Assembly (NCBI GenBank): GCA_023406715.1
Contig: JAEXVC010000028.1
Span: forward strand, 1-31,584
Reading direction: 5' to 3'
DNA: 31,584 bases
Origin: Bacteroidota bacterium
Lineage (GTDB): Bacteria; Bacteroidota; Bacteroidia; Bacteroidales; Tenuifilaceae
Below, in pieces: positions 23,745 to 30,980 of the stretch. A program made the translations under genes and the position numbers. Each line of letters begins with the position of its first letter. The stretch's first letter is position 1. Under the pieces are notes generated by a model. It was not told the origin of the DNA. It made no database searches and saw nothing but the letters and a program-made list of their open reading frames with translations.

Positions 23745-25121
23745 ATGAAGGATTTTACAACAGGGAGCGAGTCCCGTCATATCTTTAAATTTGCATTGCC
23801 AATGCTTATTGGCAACGTTTTTCAACAACTCTACAATGTAGTCGATAGTGTTATTGTTGGCCGTTATTTGGGCGATAAGGCTCTTGCTGCCGTTGGCGCA
23901 TCGTTCCCAATAATTTTTATGGTGATAGCATTGGTTATTGGAATTGGGATTGGTGCATCGGTTGTGATTTCACAGTACTATGGGGCTAAACAGTACGATA
24001 AGGTAAAACGAGCATCGGACACAACATATATATTCCTACTTGTTGCCGGTGTAATAATTACAATAATTGGAATAACTACTAGCGATTGGATTTTTAGACT
24101 ACTGCAGCTACCCGCAGAACTGATGGAACCAGCCAAAGAATACCTGCATATTTACATGTATGGTATGGTTATAATGTTTGGATTTAATGGAACATCAAGT
24201 ATTTTACGTGGAATTGGCGATTCAAAAACTCCTTTGTATTTTCTAATATTCTCAACCTTTGCAAATATTGGGCTCGACTTACTTTTTGTATTAGTTTTTA
24301 AATGGGGTATTGCTGGTGCTGCATGGGCTACGGTTATATCGCAGGCAGGAGCATTTATTGCGGCATTGCTCTACTTGAATCATAAACAGCATATTCTTAG
24401 GATTGATATGAAGAAAATATCTTTTGATTGGGATATTTTCAAGCAAAGCATTAGGATTGGCTTGCCAACTGGAATACAGCAAACATTGGTTGCTCTGGGT
24501 GGTATGGCTATGATGGGGATTGTAAACTCTTTTGGAACACCAGTGATTGCTGCTTTCTCCGCAGCTGGAAGAGTCGATTCGTTGGCGGTTATTCCTGCGA
24601 TGAACTTTGCCGCAGCACTTTCGGGATTTGTGGGGCAAAACGTTGGAGCAGGAAAACTCGATAGGGTTGCCAATGGGCTAAAAGCAACCATGTGGATGTC
24701 GGTTGCAGTTTGCGCCTCAATAACTGTGGTAATAATAATCTGGGGCAAATCTATAATGACAATTTTTACCACTAGCCCCAATGTGGTTGAAATTGGGTAT
24801 CAGTATCTTTTAATCGTTAGTGTTTTTTATGTTTTTTTTGCTATAATGTTTAACATTAATGGGTTACTTCGCGGTGCTGGTGCTGCAATAGTTCCAATGT
24901 ATATTACGCTGTTTTCGCTTTGGCTAATCAGAATACCATTGGCTTACTTTTTAAGCAATACTCTTGGAATGGGCGAGAAGGGTATTTGGTGGTCAATCCC
25001 AATTGGTTGGATTTTTGGTACAATTGCTTCAACAATATACTATAAGTATGGACATTGGCAGAATAAATCGATAGTTAATCTTACTCTTATTGAAAGTGAA
25101 GAAGGGTTGATTGAAGATTAA
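23745..25121 (+). CDS. MATE-family efflux transporter
   Basis: Inner-membrane multidrug/metabolite exporter driven by Na+ or H+. 458 residues and about 12 membrane helices in two homologous halves. The first half carries FALPMLIGNVFQQLYNVVDS and GRYLGDKALAAVGASFPI near residues 16-54, the classical MATE opening. The second half opens with IRIGLPTGIQQTLVALGGMA. The pair GISxxL-type loop FNGTSSILRGIGDSKTP and, in the second half, FNINGLLRGAGAAIVP are also typical. It belongs to the NorM/DinF-like bacterial branch. It lies 182 nt after tnaA, behind the tnaA terminator, and has an inverted repeat at its start. Substrate unknown; indole-related export is a guess from position only. Confidence 0.93.
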   Translation: MKDFTTGSESRHIFKFALPMLIGNVFQQLYNVVDSVIVGRYLGDKALAAVGASFPIIFMVIALVIGIGIGASVVISQYYGAKQYDKVKRASDTTYIFLLVAGVIITIIGITTSDWIFRLLQLPAELMEPAKEYLHIYMYGMVIMFGFNGTSSILRGIGDSKTPLYFLIFSTFANIGLDLLFVLVFKWGIAGAAWATVISQAGAFIAALLYLNHKQHILRIDMKKISFDWDIFKQSIRIGLPTGIQQTLVALGGMAMMGIVNSFGTPVIAAFSAAGRVDSLAVIPAMNFAAALSGFVGQNVGAGKLDRVANGLKATMWMSVAVCASITVVIIIWGKSIMTIFTTSPNVVEIGYQYLLIVSVFYVFFAIMFNINGLLRGAGAAIVPMYITLFSLWLIRIPLAYFLSNTLGMGEKGIWWSIPIGWIFGTIASTIYYKYGHWQNKSIVNLTLIESEEGLIED

Positions 25122-25157
25122 ATATCTATCCCAAATTTTATCAATAGTGAATAAAGG

Positions 25158-25177
25158 ATAAGATTTCAAAATCTTAT
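25158..25177. promoter_or_regulatory. Perfect 20-nt palindrome upstream of the small-protein gene
   Basis: ATAAGATTT-CA-AAATCTTAT, nine perfect base pairs around 2 nt, ending 3 nt before the -7 box at 25181. It occupies the -33 region, so it is more likely an operator than a terminator for the MATE gene: the stem is AT-only apart from two pairs, and the 2-nt loop is too tight for a hairpin without opening one or two pairs. Confidence 0.45.
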
Positions 25178-25180
25178 TTA

Positions 25181-25188
25181 TATCTTTG
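25181..25188 (+). promoter_or_regulatory. Candidate -7 element (TATCTTTG) for the 25215 gene
   Basis: TATCTTTG is a full TAnnTTTG match, 26 nt before the ATG at 25215. The -33 region is occupied by the palindrome and has no TTG, which would suit an activated promoter. Confidence 0.42.
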
Positions 25189-25214
25189 CACATCAATTAA
25201 TAAATGATTTAAAC

Positions 25215-25499
25215 ATGGCAAATAAGAAAAACCTTAAGAAAGATGTTGACTTTCTTGTAAGCGAAGTAGTTAGCGATTGCTATACTTTTATGCTAATTCA
25301 CGGTGATAAAAATCAGGATAAAGCACTTGCTATTATCGAAACTATGCTTGAGAAACGCAACGAGTTAATTTCTAGAATCAACAATCCTGAAAATAAGCAC
25401 GATGCTAAAGCCGTTAAGGCTCACTATAAAGCAATCCAAGAGGATTTAATGGTTGCTGTTGACGATTGTTTTACCAAACTTAGCGATATTACTAAGTAA
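25215..25499 (+). CDS. Small helical protein of unknown function
   Basis: 94 residues, no signal peptide and no membrane helix. It is predicted to be almost wholly alpha-helical and charged: KKNLKKDVDFLVSEVVSDCY, then a HGDKNQDKALAIIETMLEKR helix, then VKAHYKAIQEDLMVAVDDCF. I recognise no named domain, but I have the impression of a Bacteroidota-conserved small cytoplasmic protein. Strong coding look, its own promoter with a palindrome, and a strong terminator all argue that it is a real, well-expressed gene. Two Cys residues (in SDCYTF and DDCFTK) are spaced 64 residues apart. Confidence 0.8.
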   Translation: MANKKNLKKDVDFLVSEVVSDCYTFMLIHGDKNQDKALAIIETMLEKRNELISRINNPENKHDAKAVKAHYKAIQEDLMVAVDDCFTKLSDITK

Positions 25500-25520
25500 T
25501 AAAGAATTTCATAATATAAG

Positions 25521-25547
25521 AAACCCAGAGTAAATCTCTGGGTTTTT
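25521..25547. terminator. Bidirectional intrinsic terminator
   Basis: AAACCCAGAG (25521-25530) pairs perfectly with CTCTGGGTTT (25536-25545) around TAAAT, followed by TT. The pentapeptide gene ends convergently at 25552, so it serves both strands. Confidence 0.88.
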
Positions 25548-25551
25548 GCAT

Positions 25552-26124
25552 TTATTCAACTTCAATATCGTATTTGCTTAGAAGTCCAATAATACCTTGA
25601 GTGGAGAATTTCGCTTTCTTGATTTGATTTAACTCAGGGTCAAGGCTATAGTTGCTGGCTGTTCTAAAATCAGCCTTTTCAAGGTTTGTGTTTTCGAATA
25701 TTGCTCCTTGCAGATTGCAATTGTCAAACTTTACAGTCGATAGATTTGCTTCGGTAAAATCAACCTCTTGTAGGTTTGAATTAACGAATTGTGTTGATTT
25801 TAGTTTGAGTTTATAGAACGATGAAAAGTTAAGAATGCACGTGTCGAAATTTACAGAGAAAATTATGTTGTTACAACTATTAAAATGCAATCCTAGCATT
25901 TTACAGTTCTTAAACTTAACATCTTTGAAGGATGCTTTATTGATATTGGCCATACTAATATTGCATCCCATAAACTCACATTCAGCAAAGTTAATTCCTG
26001 AAATATCAGCTTTTTCGAAGTTACAATTAACAAAATTGCAACATTCATAGTCTCCTTTTTGCAGTGGATTAGGAGTGAAGTCTTGCTTTTCGAAGGATTT
26101 GTCCGCTATGAATAATCGTTCCAC
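25552..26124 (-). CDS. Pentapeptide-repeat protein (Qnr/McbG-like)
   Basis: 190 residues made of A(D/N)LxF-type pentapeptide repeats forming a right-handed quadrilateral beta helix: CNFVNCNFEKADISGINF, ECEFMGCNISMANINKASF, then VDFTEANLSTVKFDNCNL. The two-block layout with an insert near residue 80 and the C-terminal DPELNQIKKAKFSTQGIIGL are shared with Qnr and McbG proteins, which mimic DNA and protect gyrase. Chromosomal members are common, and resistance activity should not be assumed. The start is a GTG at 26124, directly abutting the TAG of the upstream DUF1456 gene (no intervening base), with no in-frame ATG before residue 50, so translational coupling is likely. Confidence 0.87.
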   Translation of the reverse strand: MERLFIADKSFEKQDFTPNPLQKGDYECCNFVNCNFEKADISGINFAECEFMGCNISMANINKASFKDVKFKNCKMLGLHFNSCNNIIFSVNFDTCILNFSSFYKLKLKSTQFVNSNLQEVDFTEANLSTVKFDNCNLQGAIFENTNLEKADFRTASNYSLDPELNQIKKAKFSTQGIIGLLSKYDIEVE

Positions 26125-26586
26125 CTATTTTTTGTTTTTTATCTGCAAGCCATAAAGGAAATTACGAAGAATTTGGTCGTTACAGGGACGGTACTGTGGC
26201 TGATTTGGGTTGCGAAAGAAAGCGCTTAGTTCATGCTTGCTAATTTTCATACCAGCCAGTTCTAATATGGCAAGTATCTCTTCATCCTTAAGGTTGAGTG
26301 CAATGCGAAGTTTTCTGAAAATAGTGTTGTTGTTTAAACGCCCTTCGGCAACAAGTTCCACTCCATCTTTTTTACCTCTATTATTCACAATTAAACCGTT
26401 GAGGAAAATTGCCAGTTGATTATCGGTGATTTTTACAAAATCGGGATTGTCATCCTTTTTTAACCAATCGCTAATTTCTGCACGAGTTACCGTTTGCCCA
26501 CCAAGGGCAAAAAGTTCTATCATTTTAGAATCGTTAAAATCGAAAATGAATCTTAATCTCCTGATAATATCGTTTTGTGTGATCAT
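26125..26586 (-). CDS. DUF1456 family protein (YehS-like)
   Basis: 153 residues consisting of two copies of the roughly 70-residue DUF1456 repeat. First: NDIIRRLRFIFDFNDSKMIE with VTRAEISDWLKKDDNP. Second: TIFRKLRIALNLKDEEILAI with ISKHELSAFFRNPNQPQYRP. Each ends with a helix of the type DNQLAIFLNGLI or DQILRNFLYGLQ. Function is unknown for the whole family, including E. coli YehS. It is the first gene of a two-gene operon with the pentapeptide protein, which begins at the very next base after its stop. It lies 34 nt from the gene upstream (26621-27430) and may be cotranscribed with it. Confidence 0.9.
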   Translation of the reverse strand: MITQNDIIRRLRFIFDFNDSKMIELFALGGQTVTRAEISDWLKKDDNPDFVKITDNQLAIFLNGLIVNNRGKKDGVELVAEGRLNNNTIFRKLRIALNLKDEEILAILELAGMKISKHELSAFFRNPNQPQYRPCNDQILRNFLYGLQIKNKK

Positions 26587-26620
26587 ATTCCTATTTTGGT
26601 GCGAAAATAATCCTTATTTT

Positions 26621-27430
26621 TTACTTCTCCACATCGGCATCAACACTTATACTAATGCCAACGGGTGCTGTTTTCCACTCACCTTGACTTGTTTTCCGGT
26701 AATATGTTTTTTCCTTAAGGCCAGCACAAAAGTACAACCGACCATCACCTAAATTTTTAACGTGTTCAATTGTAATTAAAAAATCACCTTCCATAACCAA
26801 GTTATATTTCTCTAAATTTACCCGAACGGTTTCCTTTACGTCATTCTTAGTAAGACTTAGGTATATGGGACTTTCTAGTATATTCTCGAATATTAAAGGT
26901 CCAGTAACTTTGTAAATGTTAAGACGATAAAAAAGGGAATCGTACGAGCAAACCGAAAAGTTTAAGTTAACACTTTTTACCTTTGCGGTTTTTTTAACTT
27001 TCATAATAATTCCCATTTCGTATCCCAGAAGATTATTCTCAAATCCTGCTGAGGCAATTTTTGAACGGGTCGAAACCCCTAACGTTTTTGGTTTAAAAAT
27101 TCTAGGCTTTACAACTACGGGTTTTATCTCATAAATCTTTTCCTTTAAAGCAACCTTAACGATGCCGTTTCTGAGCTCTGAAACCTTAACCTGTTTAGGG
27201 AAATAACCTATACTAGAAAAAAGTAACGAGTCGTTATTGAACTGCGAGTTTATATCTATGCTGAATTTCCCCTGAAAATCGGAAACAGTTCCAATATCTT
27301 TACCTACAATTCCAATGTTGGTGTACTCAATGATTTCGCCATTTTTGTCGTTAACTACAACACCAGAAATTACTTGGCCAATAGCTAGGTTGAAGTTCAA
27401 AAGGAAGAAAAGTACAAGAAGCCTGCTCAT
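26621..27430 (-). CDS. Secreted carboxypeptidase-regulatory-like domain protein
   Basis: 269 residues with a signal peptide ending near AIGQ (residue 19). Residues about 19-100 are a CarboxypepD_reg-like Ig domain (VISGVVVNDKNGEIIEYTNIG, then GTVSDFQGKFSIDI). The remainder (about 100-269) is a beta-rich region, GFENNLLGYEMGIIMKVKK and on, that is common in Bacteroidota exported proteins of this architecture but has no known function. There is no TonB plug or barrel, so it is not a receptor. Periplasmic or outer-membrane associated. Upstream (27442-27479) there is an 8-bp inverted repeat that may be regulatory. Confidence 0.8.
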   Translation of the reverse strand: MSRLLVLFFLLNFNLAIGQVISGVVVNDKNGEIIEYTNIGIVGKDIGTVSDFQGKFSIDINSQFNNDSLLFSSIGYFPKQVKVSELRNGIVKVALKEKIYEIKPVVVKPRIFKPKTLGVSTRSKIASAGFENNLLGYEMGIIMKVKKTAKVKSVNLNFSVCSYDSLFYRLNIYKVTGPLIFENILESPIYLSLTKNDVKETVRVNLEKYNLVMEGDFLITIEHVKNLGDGRLYFCAGLKEKTYYRKTSQGEWKTAPVGISISVDADVEK

Positions 27431-27441
27431 ATTAAGTTGAA

Positions 27442-27479
27442 TGATAGTTAAACAATATACTAATATACTACAACTATCA
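27442..27479. repeat. Inverted repeat enclosing a tandem octamer
   Basis: TGATAGTT (27442-27449) and AACTATCA (27472-27479) are perfect inverted repeats. Between them AATATACT is repeated twice head to tail. The site is 12 nt upstream of the minus-strand ATG at 27430, so it may bind a regulator of that gene. Confidence 0.4.
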
Positions 27480-27530
27480 ACATGAACTATTGCATTGCAT
27501 TGATTTAATATATTCTAAGTGATGATTCGG

Positions 27531-27878
27531 TTATCCTATCCTTGTTCCATTCTTCACTTCTCGCTCTGGATGTAGCAAAACAACCTCCTTACTCTCTGAG
27601 ACAGCCCCAAGTATTAGGCATTCGCTCATAAAGTTGGCAATCTGCTTTGGTGGAAAGTTAATCACAGCGATTACTTGCTTGCCAATAATATCATCAGGGT
27701 TGTAAAGTTTTGTAATCTGCGCCGATGACTTCAATATTCCGTATTCACCAAAATCGACAGTAATTTTATATGCAGGATTCCGAACTTCCTTGAAAAATTC
27801 GACGCTCAAAACTGTGCCAACCCTCATTTCGACTCTTTGGAATTCGTCCCATTTAATTTCTGGTTCTCGATTATTCAT
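27531..27878 (-). CDS. csaA: CsaA-type tRNA-binding domain protein
   Basis: 115 residues from the ATG at 27878. It is a single EMAP-II/Trbp111 OB-fold: EFQRVEMRVGTVLSVEFFKE, then YGILKSSAQITKLYNPDDI, then GKQVIAVINFPPKQIANFMSE and VLLHPEREVKNGTRIG. The motifs R-V-G-T-V and the ending G-x-R-I-G are typical of CsaA, a dimeric tRNA-binding protein proposed to have chaperone and export-related activity in Bacillus. A start 10 residues further upstream (27908) would fall next to the promoter's -7 box, so the internal ATG is chosen. Single-gene unit, divergent from the thioesterase at 28007. Confidence 0.9.
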   Translation of the reverse strand: MNNREPEIKWDEFQRVEMRVGTVLSVEFFKEVRNPAYKITVDFGEYGILKSSAQITKLYNPDDIIGKQVIAVINFPPKQIANFMSECLILGAVSESKEVVLLHPEREVKNGTRIG

Positions 27879-27905
27879 AAGTTCAAGTATAATTAACTGC
27901 TCAAG

Positions 27906-27935
27906 CAAAAATAACTTTAATTAACAATTGTGCAA
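27906..27935 (-). promoter_or_regulatory. Bacteroidota-type promoter of csaA
   Basis: On the minus strand TTG (27935-27933), 19 nt, then TATTTTTG (27913-27906), a full consensus match 27 nt before the ATG at 27878. It decides the start: an upstream frame opening at 27908 would begin within the -7 box. Confidence 0.58.
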
Positions 27936-27979
27936 TTAAAGATTCATGTTGTATTTCAATATTGCCTTAATCAATTATC

Positions 27980-27987
27980 TAACTTTG
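27980..27987 (+). promoter_or_regulatory. Possible -7 element (TAACTTTG) for the acyl-CoA thioesterase
   Basis: TAACTTTG fits TAnnTTTG, 19 nt before the ATG at 28007. The nearest TTG (27962-27964) leaves 15 nt, shorter than usual. Confidence 0.4.
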
Positions 27988-28006
27988 TGGCAATAAAAAA
28001 AAGAAA

Positions 28007-28444
28007 ATGGAAAAAAGATTGGTTGAGCCCAAATCGGTTAGCACTACCAGACTGGTTAAAAGTGAAGATTTGAATCATCACGGGACGTTGTTTGCAGGCA
28101 GAACCGCAGAATGGTTCGTTGAATCGGGATTTATTGCTGCGGCAACAATTGTTAATCCTAAAAGTATTGTCTGCTTACAGATACACGGACTATACTTTAG
28201 TCAGCCCGCAAAACCAGGTGAAATATTGTCGTTTGTTTCAAAAGTGGTGTATGCTGGCAAAAGCAGCTTGGTTTCGTATATTCACGTTATCAAAGAAGGG
28301 CAAACTGAACCTTTCGTTAGTGGGTTTATTACTTTTATCAATGTAAATGAGGAAACAAAACCAACGCCTCATAACTTGGAAATTGTGCCTAAAACAGACG
28401 CAGATAAAGAACTTTACGAGAAAGCCAAAAACTTGAAAAAGTAA
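28007..28444 (+). CDS. Acyl-CoA thioesterase (YciA/BFIT type hotdog)
   Basis: Cytoplasmic acyl-CoA hydrolase, 145 residues. The hotdog signature is DLNHHGTLFAGRTAEWFVES (21-40), where N23 and G26 match the family pattern N-x-x-G-x-x-x-x-G. The acid at the catalytic Asp position is Glu (E39), as in some relatives. Then the strand IVCLQIHGLYFSQPAKPGEI and SFVSKVVYAGKSSLVSYIHV, with the central PxxxGD-like turn. The C-terminal tail is Lys-rich. It is not close to the hotdog gene at 14858, which belongs to another branch. It ends 18 nt from the convergent SulP gene. Confidence 0.85.
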   Translation: MEKRLVEPKSVSTTRLVKSEDLNHHGTLFAGRTAEWFVESGFIAAATIVNPKSIVCLQIHGLYFSQPAKPGEILSFVSKVVYAGKSSLVSYIHVIKEGQTEPFVSGFITFINVNEETKPTPHNLEIVPKTDADKELYEKAKNLKK

Positions 28445-28462
28445 AAGTTAATAACAAGCAAA

Positions 28463-30877
28463 TTATTGCTGCCCTTTGGGAAGTCTGCCAATATGTAACT
28501 CTTTTTGTGCTTGCGATAAATAGGTAAAAATTGGTAGATTTCTTAAAGCCTCAACTTCCTTCATTTTGTTAACATTAACAATTACAATATTTCCCATGCC
28601 TTTACCATACTCGCCCCTAAAATCGTAAAACCCTGCAAGAACAGTTAACTGTCCAGAATTAATTAGTTCTCTATACTTTTTGTAAGCAATATTTACCTGA
28701 TAATCCAAATTCTTTTCAATTACGTGTGAATGGAGATTGTCAAAATCCTTCACCTCTTTTTGTTCTTTGATGATAGGCTGTAAAAAGTCTAACTCGTGCT
28801 TGATTCCATATATCTCAGTATCGAATCCTTGAAGATACGACTTTATTGCACCGCAGTCGGAATGTCCAAGAAACATTAGGATTGGGGTTTTTAAATGGTA
28901 TATTCCATAATCGACGGAGCCCTCGGTTGAAAGGATTTGGTTACCAATGTTTTGTATGGAAAATACTTTATTGGATGTGTCGGGCATTAGTGCATTAAGA
29001 GGCACGCGTGAGTCTGAACAAGTAACAAGAGTAATATATGGCTTTTGCTCAAAGCCAAAAGTCTCAAAGTATTCCCGTGGATGTGTTTGTGTAAAATAGT
29101 TGTTGCCAAGTACAATTTGTGTTACAATTTCGGGCGAGAGTAAAACTTTAGGTTTAACAGGCGCTTTTTTAATATCAGGCTCAATTTCGCCAATGGCAGT
29201 TACAACTACATCGTGAAGCGTATCACGACGGCTCACATGACCTAATAGGTGTTCTATATCTTCGAGCCTCAAGATATCCCTTACTCCCGAGCGGGCTTCG
29301 GCAACCTTAAAATCAACGCCTTTTGCTTTAAGGTTTGTATAAAGGCGTTTTATTAACCTTGCTCCACTGGAATCAATTGTGGCCGAAGAACTTAAATCTA
29401 GGATTACTGTTTTTAGCGATGAGTCCGAACTTTTAATCTTTGCCCAAACAGTATTATAAACATAAGCCACATTGAAGTATACAATTGGTGATTCAACTCT
29501 AAAAAGTAATATTCCAGGTATTAACTCATTGTCCGGATGTCTCCTAATATCTGAATATCTATTTGTACCCGGAATCCTGCCAAGGAATGCAACATTAGGT
29601 GCCGATACGTTCCTGATGATTAGGATTAGAGAGAATAATGCTGCAATTAACACCCCCTGTAAAATGCCGAATATTATAACGCTTAAAAGACCAGTAATAG
29701 CAATAATAAAGTCGAATCTGTTGACATTCCAGAGTCGCTTCAACTCCTTCACATCAACTAGACCTTTAATGGCTACTAAAACAATTGATGCAAGTATTAC
29801 AGTGGGTAAATTTTTAAGCAATCCTGTCAAAAACAAAAGGCACAAAGCAATTCCGAATGAGGCAATAACCAATGATATTGGAGTTTTTGCCCCAGCCTTG
29901 TCGTTAACAGCCGATTGCGAAAGTCCCCCACTTGTTGGATAGCCCTGTCCGAGCGATACTGCAAGGTTTGCAACACCTAGCGCAAGTAACTCTTGCCTAG
30001 CATCTATATCGTAGCCATTTTGCTGAGCCAAAGTTTTTGCTGCGGAAACACTCTCAATGTATGCCAAAAGGAAACAGGCAAACGCCAACGGAAGTATGTT
30101 TCCAATATCTGCCAAATTTAAATCTGGAACTTGCAGCTTGGGGAGTCCGCTGGGTATAATGCCTACAGTTTTGAAACCCATTGCTCCAAGCGGAGTGAAC
30201 GTAATGGTTAAAACTGATATTGCCACAACTATTATAGCAATTGGTTTGCCGGGCAAGAATTTCTCGCCCATAAGTAAGAGCACAATTGCTACAATTCCAA
30301 AGGTTAAAACTATAGTGTTGGTTGTAGACAATTGCTCTAATAAAGTGATTAATCGTGTGTAAAAACTCTCACCACCTCCAGCCACTCCAAATAGCTTCGG
30401 TAACTGTGTTAGTCCAATTGTAATTGCCGCACCGGCTTTAAATCCAAGCAATACGGTTTCGCTAATAAAGTTGATAATACTACTTAGTCTTAGGATATAC
30501 GCCAAAACACTCATTCCGGCAAACAGCATAGCCGATAACGAAGCTAAATCGACCCATCGCTGAACATCACCATTGGAAAGGCTGGAAAGGGTAACGCCAA
30601 TCAGCATTGATATTGCCGATGTTGGTCCAATTGCCAGTTGTTTTCCTGTTCCAAGCATTGAGTAGAAAAGTCCACCAATCAAATAGCCATATACCCCATA
30701 CTGTGGAGGCAACCCTGCCAAGGTTGCGTAAGCCAACGAAACAGGAATTGCGTAAGCAGCAAGCGTTAGTCCTGCAACAATATCGCTACTTAAAAAACTT
30801 AACGAATAATCCGATAACCAATTAACAGCAGGAATATATTTGCCAAGTCTTGTTTTGATTGATTTACGTTTGTCCAT
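28463..30877 (-). CDS. SulP anion transporter - STAS - beta-carbonic anhydrase fusion
   Basis: 804 residues from the ATG at 30877 (a TTG two codons upstream is less likely). Residues about 25-420 are a SulP (SLC26-like) permease with the signature AAYAIPVSLAYATLAGLPPQYG and SISMLIG-type helices. A STAS domain follows at about 450-560 (TVILDLSSSATIDSSGARLI). Residues about 590-795 are a beta-carbonic anhydrase: the zinc ligands are C620 (TCSDSR), H672 and C675 (GHSDCGA), with D622 and R624 as the catalytic dyad, so both halves look active. CA would interconvert CO2 and HCO3- at the mouth of the permease, so bicarbonate is the probable anion. This fusion type is known in the literature on SulP proteins. 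It is the only gene between the thioesterase and rsmH. Confidence 0.93.
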   Translation of the reverse strand: MDKRKSIKTRLGKYIPAVNWLSDYSLSFLSSDIVAGLTLAAYAIPVSLAYATLAGLPPQYGVYGYLIGGLFYSMLGTGKQLAIGPTSAISMLIGVTLSSLSNGDVQRWVDLASLSAMLFAGMSVLAYILRLSSIINFISETVLLGFKAGAAITIGLTQLPKLFGVAGGGESFYTRLITLLEQLSTTNTIVLTFGIVAIVLLLMGEKFLPGKPIAIIVVAISVLTITFTPLGAMGFKTVGIIPSGLPKLQVPDLNLADIGNILPLAFACFLLAYIESVSAAKTLAQQNGYDIDARQELLALGVANLAVSLGQGYPTSGGLSQSAVNDKAGAKTPISLVIASFGIALCLLFLTGLLKNLPTVILASIVLVAIKGLVDVKELKRLWNVNRFDFIIAITGLLSVIIFGILQGVLIAALFSLILIIRNVSAPNVAFLGRIPGTNRYSDIRRHPDNELIPGILLFRVESPIVYFNVAYVYNTVWAKIKSSDSSLKTVILDLSSSATIDSSGARLIKRLYTNLKAKGVDFKVAEARSGVRDILRLEDIEHLLGHVSRRDTLHDVVVTAIGEIEPDIKKAPVKPKVLLSPEIVTQIVLGNNYFTQTHPREYFETFGFEQKPYITLVTCSDSRVPLNALMPDTSNKVFSIQNIGNQILSTEGSVDYGIYHLKTPILMFLGHSDCGAIKSYLQGFDTEIYGIKHELDFLQPIIKEQKEVKDFDNLHSHVIEKNLDYQVNIAYKKYRELINSGQLTVLAGFYDFRGEYGKGMGNIVIVNVNKMKEVEALRNLPIFTYLSQAQKELHIGRLPKGQQ

Positions 30878-30964
30878 AAACAATGGTTTACTGGATATAG
30901 TGAGGTTAAGGCTAAGGTAATAAAATTCACACCATTATGCAATAGTGCGAAATGGGTAAATTAA

Positions 30965-30978
30965 AGATTTAAAAATCT
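30965..30978 (-). terminator. Weak AT-rich hairpin after rsmH
   Basis: AGATTT-AA-AAATCT (minus strand AGATTT-TT-AAATCT, then TTTAATTT) directly downstream of the rsmH stop. Low stability, so possible terminator only. Confidence 0.3.
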
Positions 30979-30980
30979 AA

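Noticed and set aside
24291..24781. Two overlapping open frames on the minus strand
   Set aside because: They lie opposite the MATE gene, one rich in Cys/Asn/His and neither protein-like in composition or motifs.
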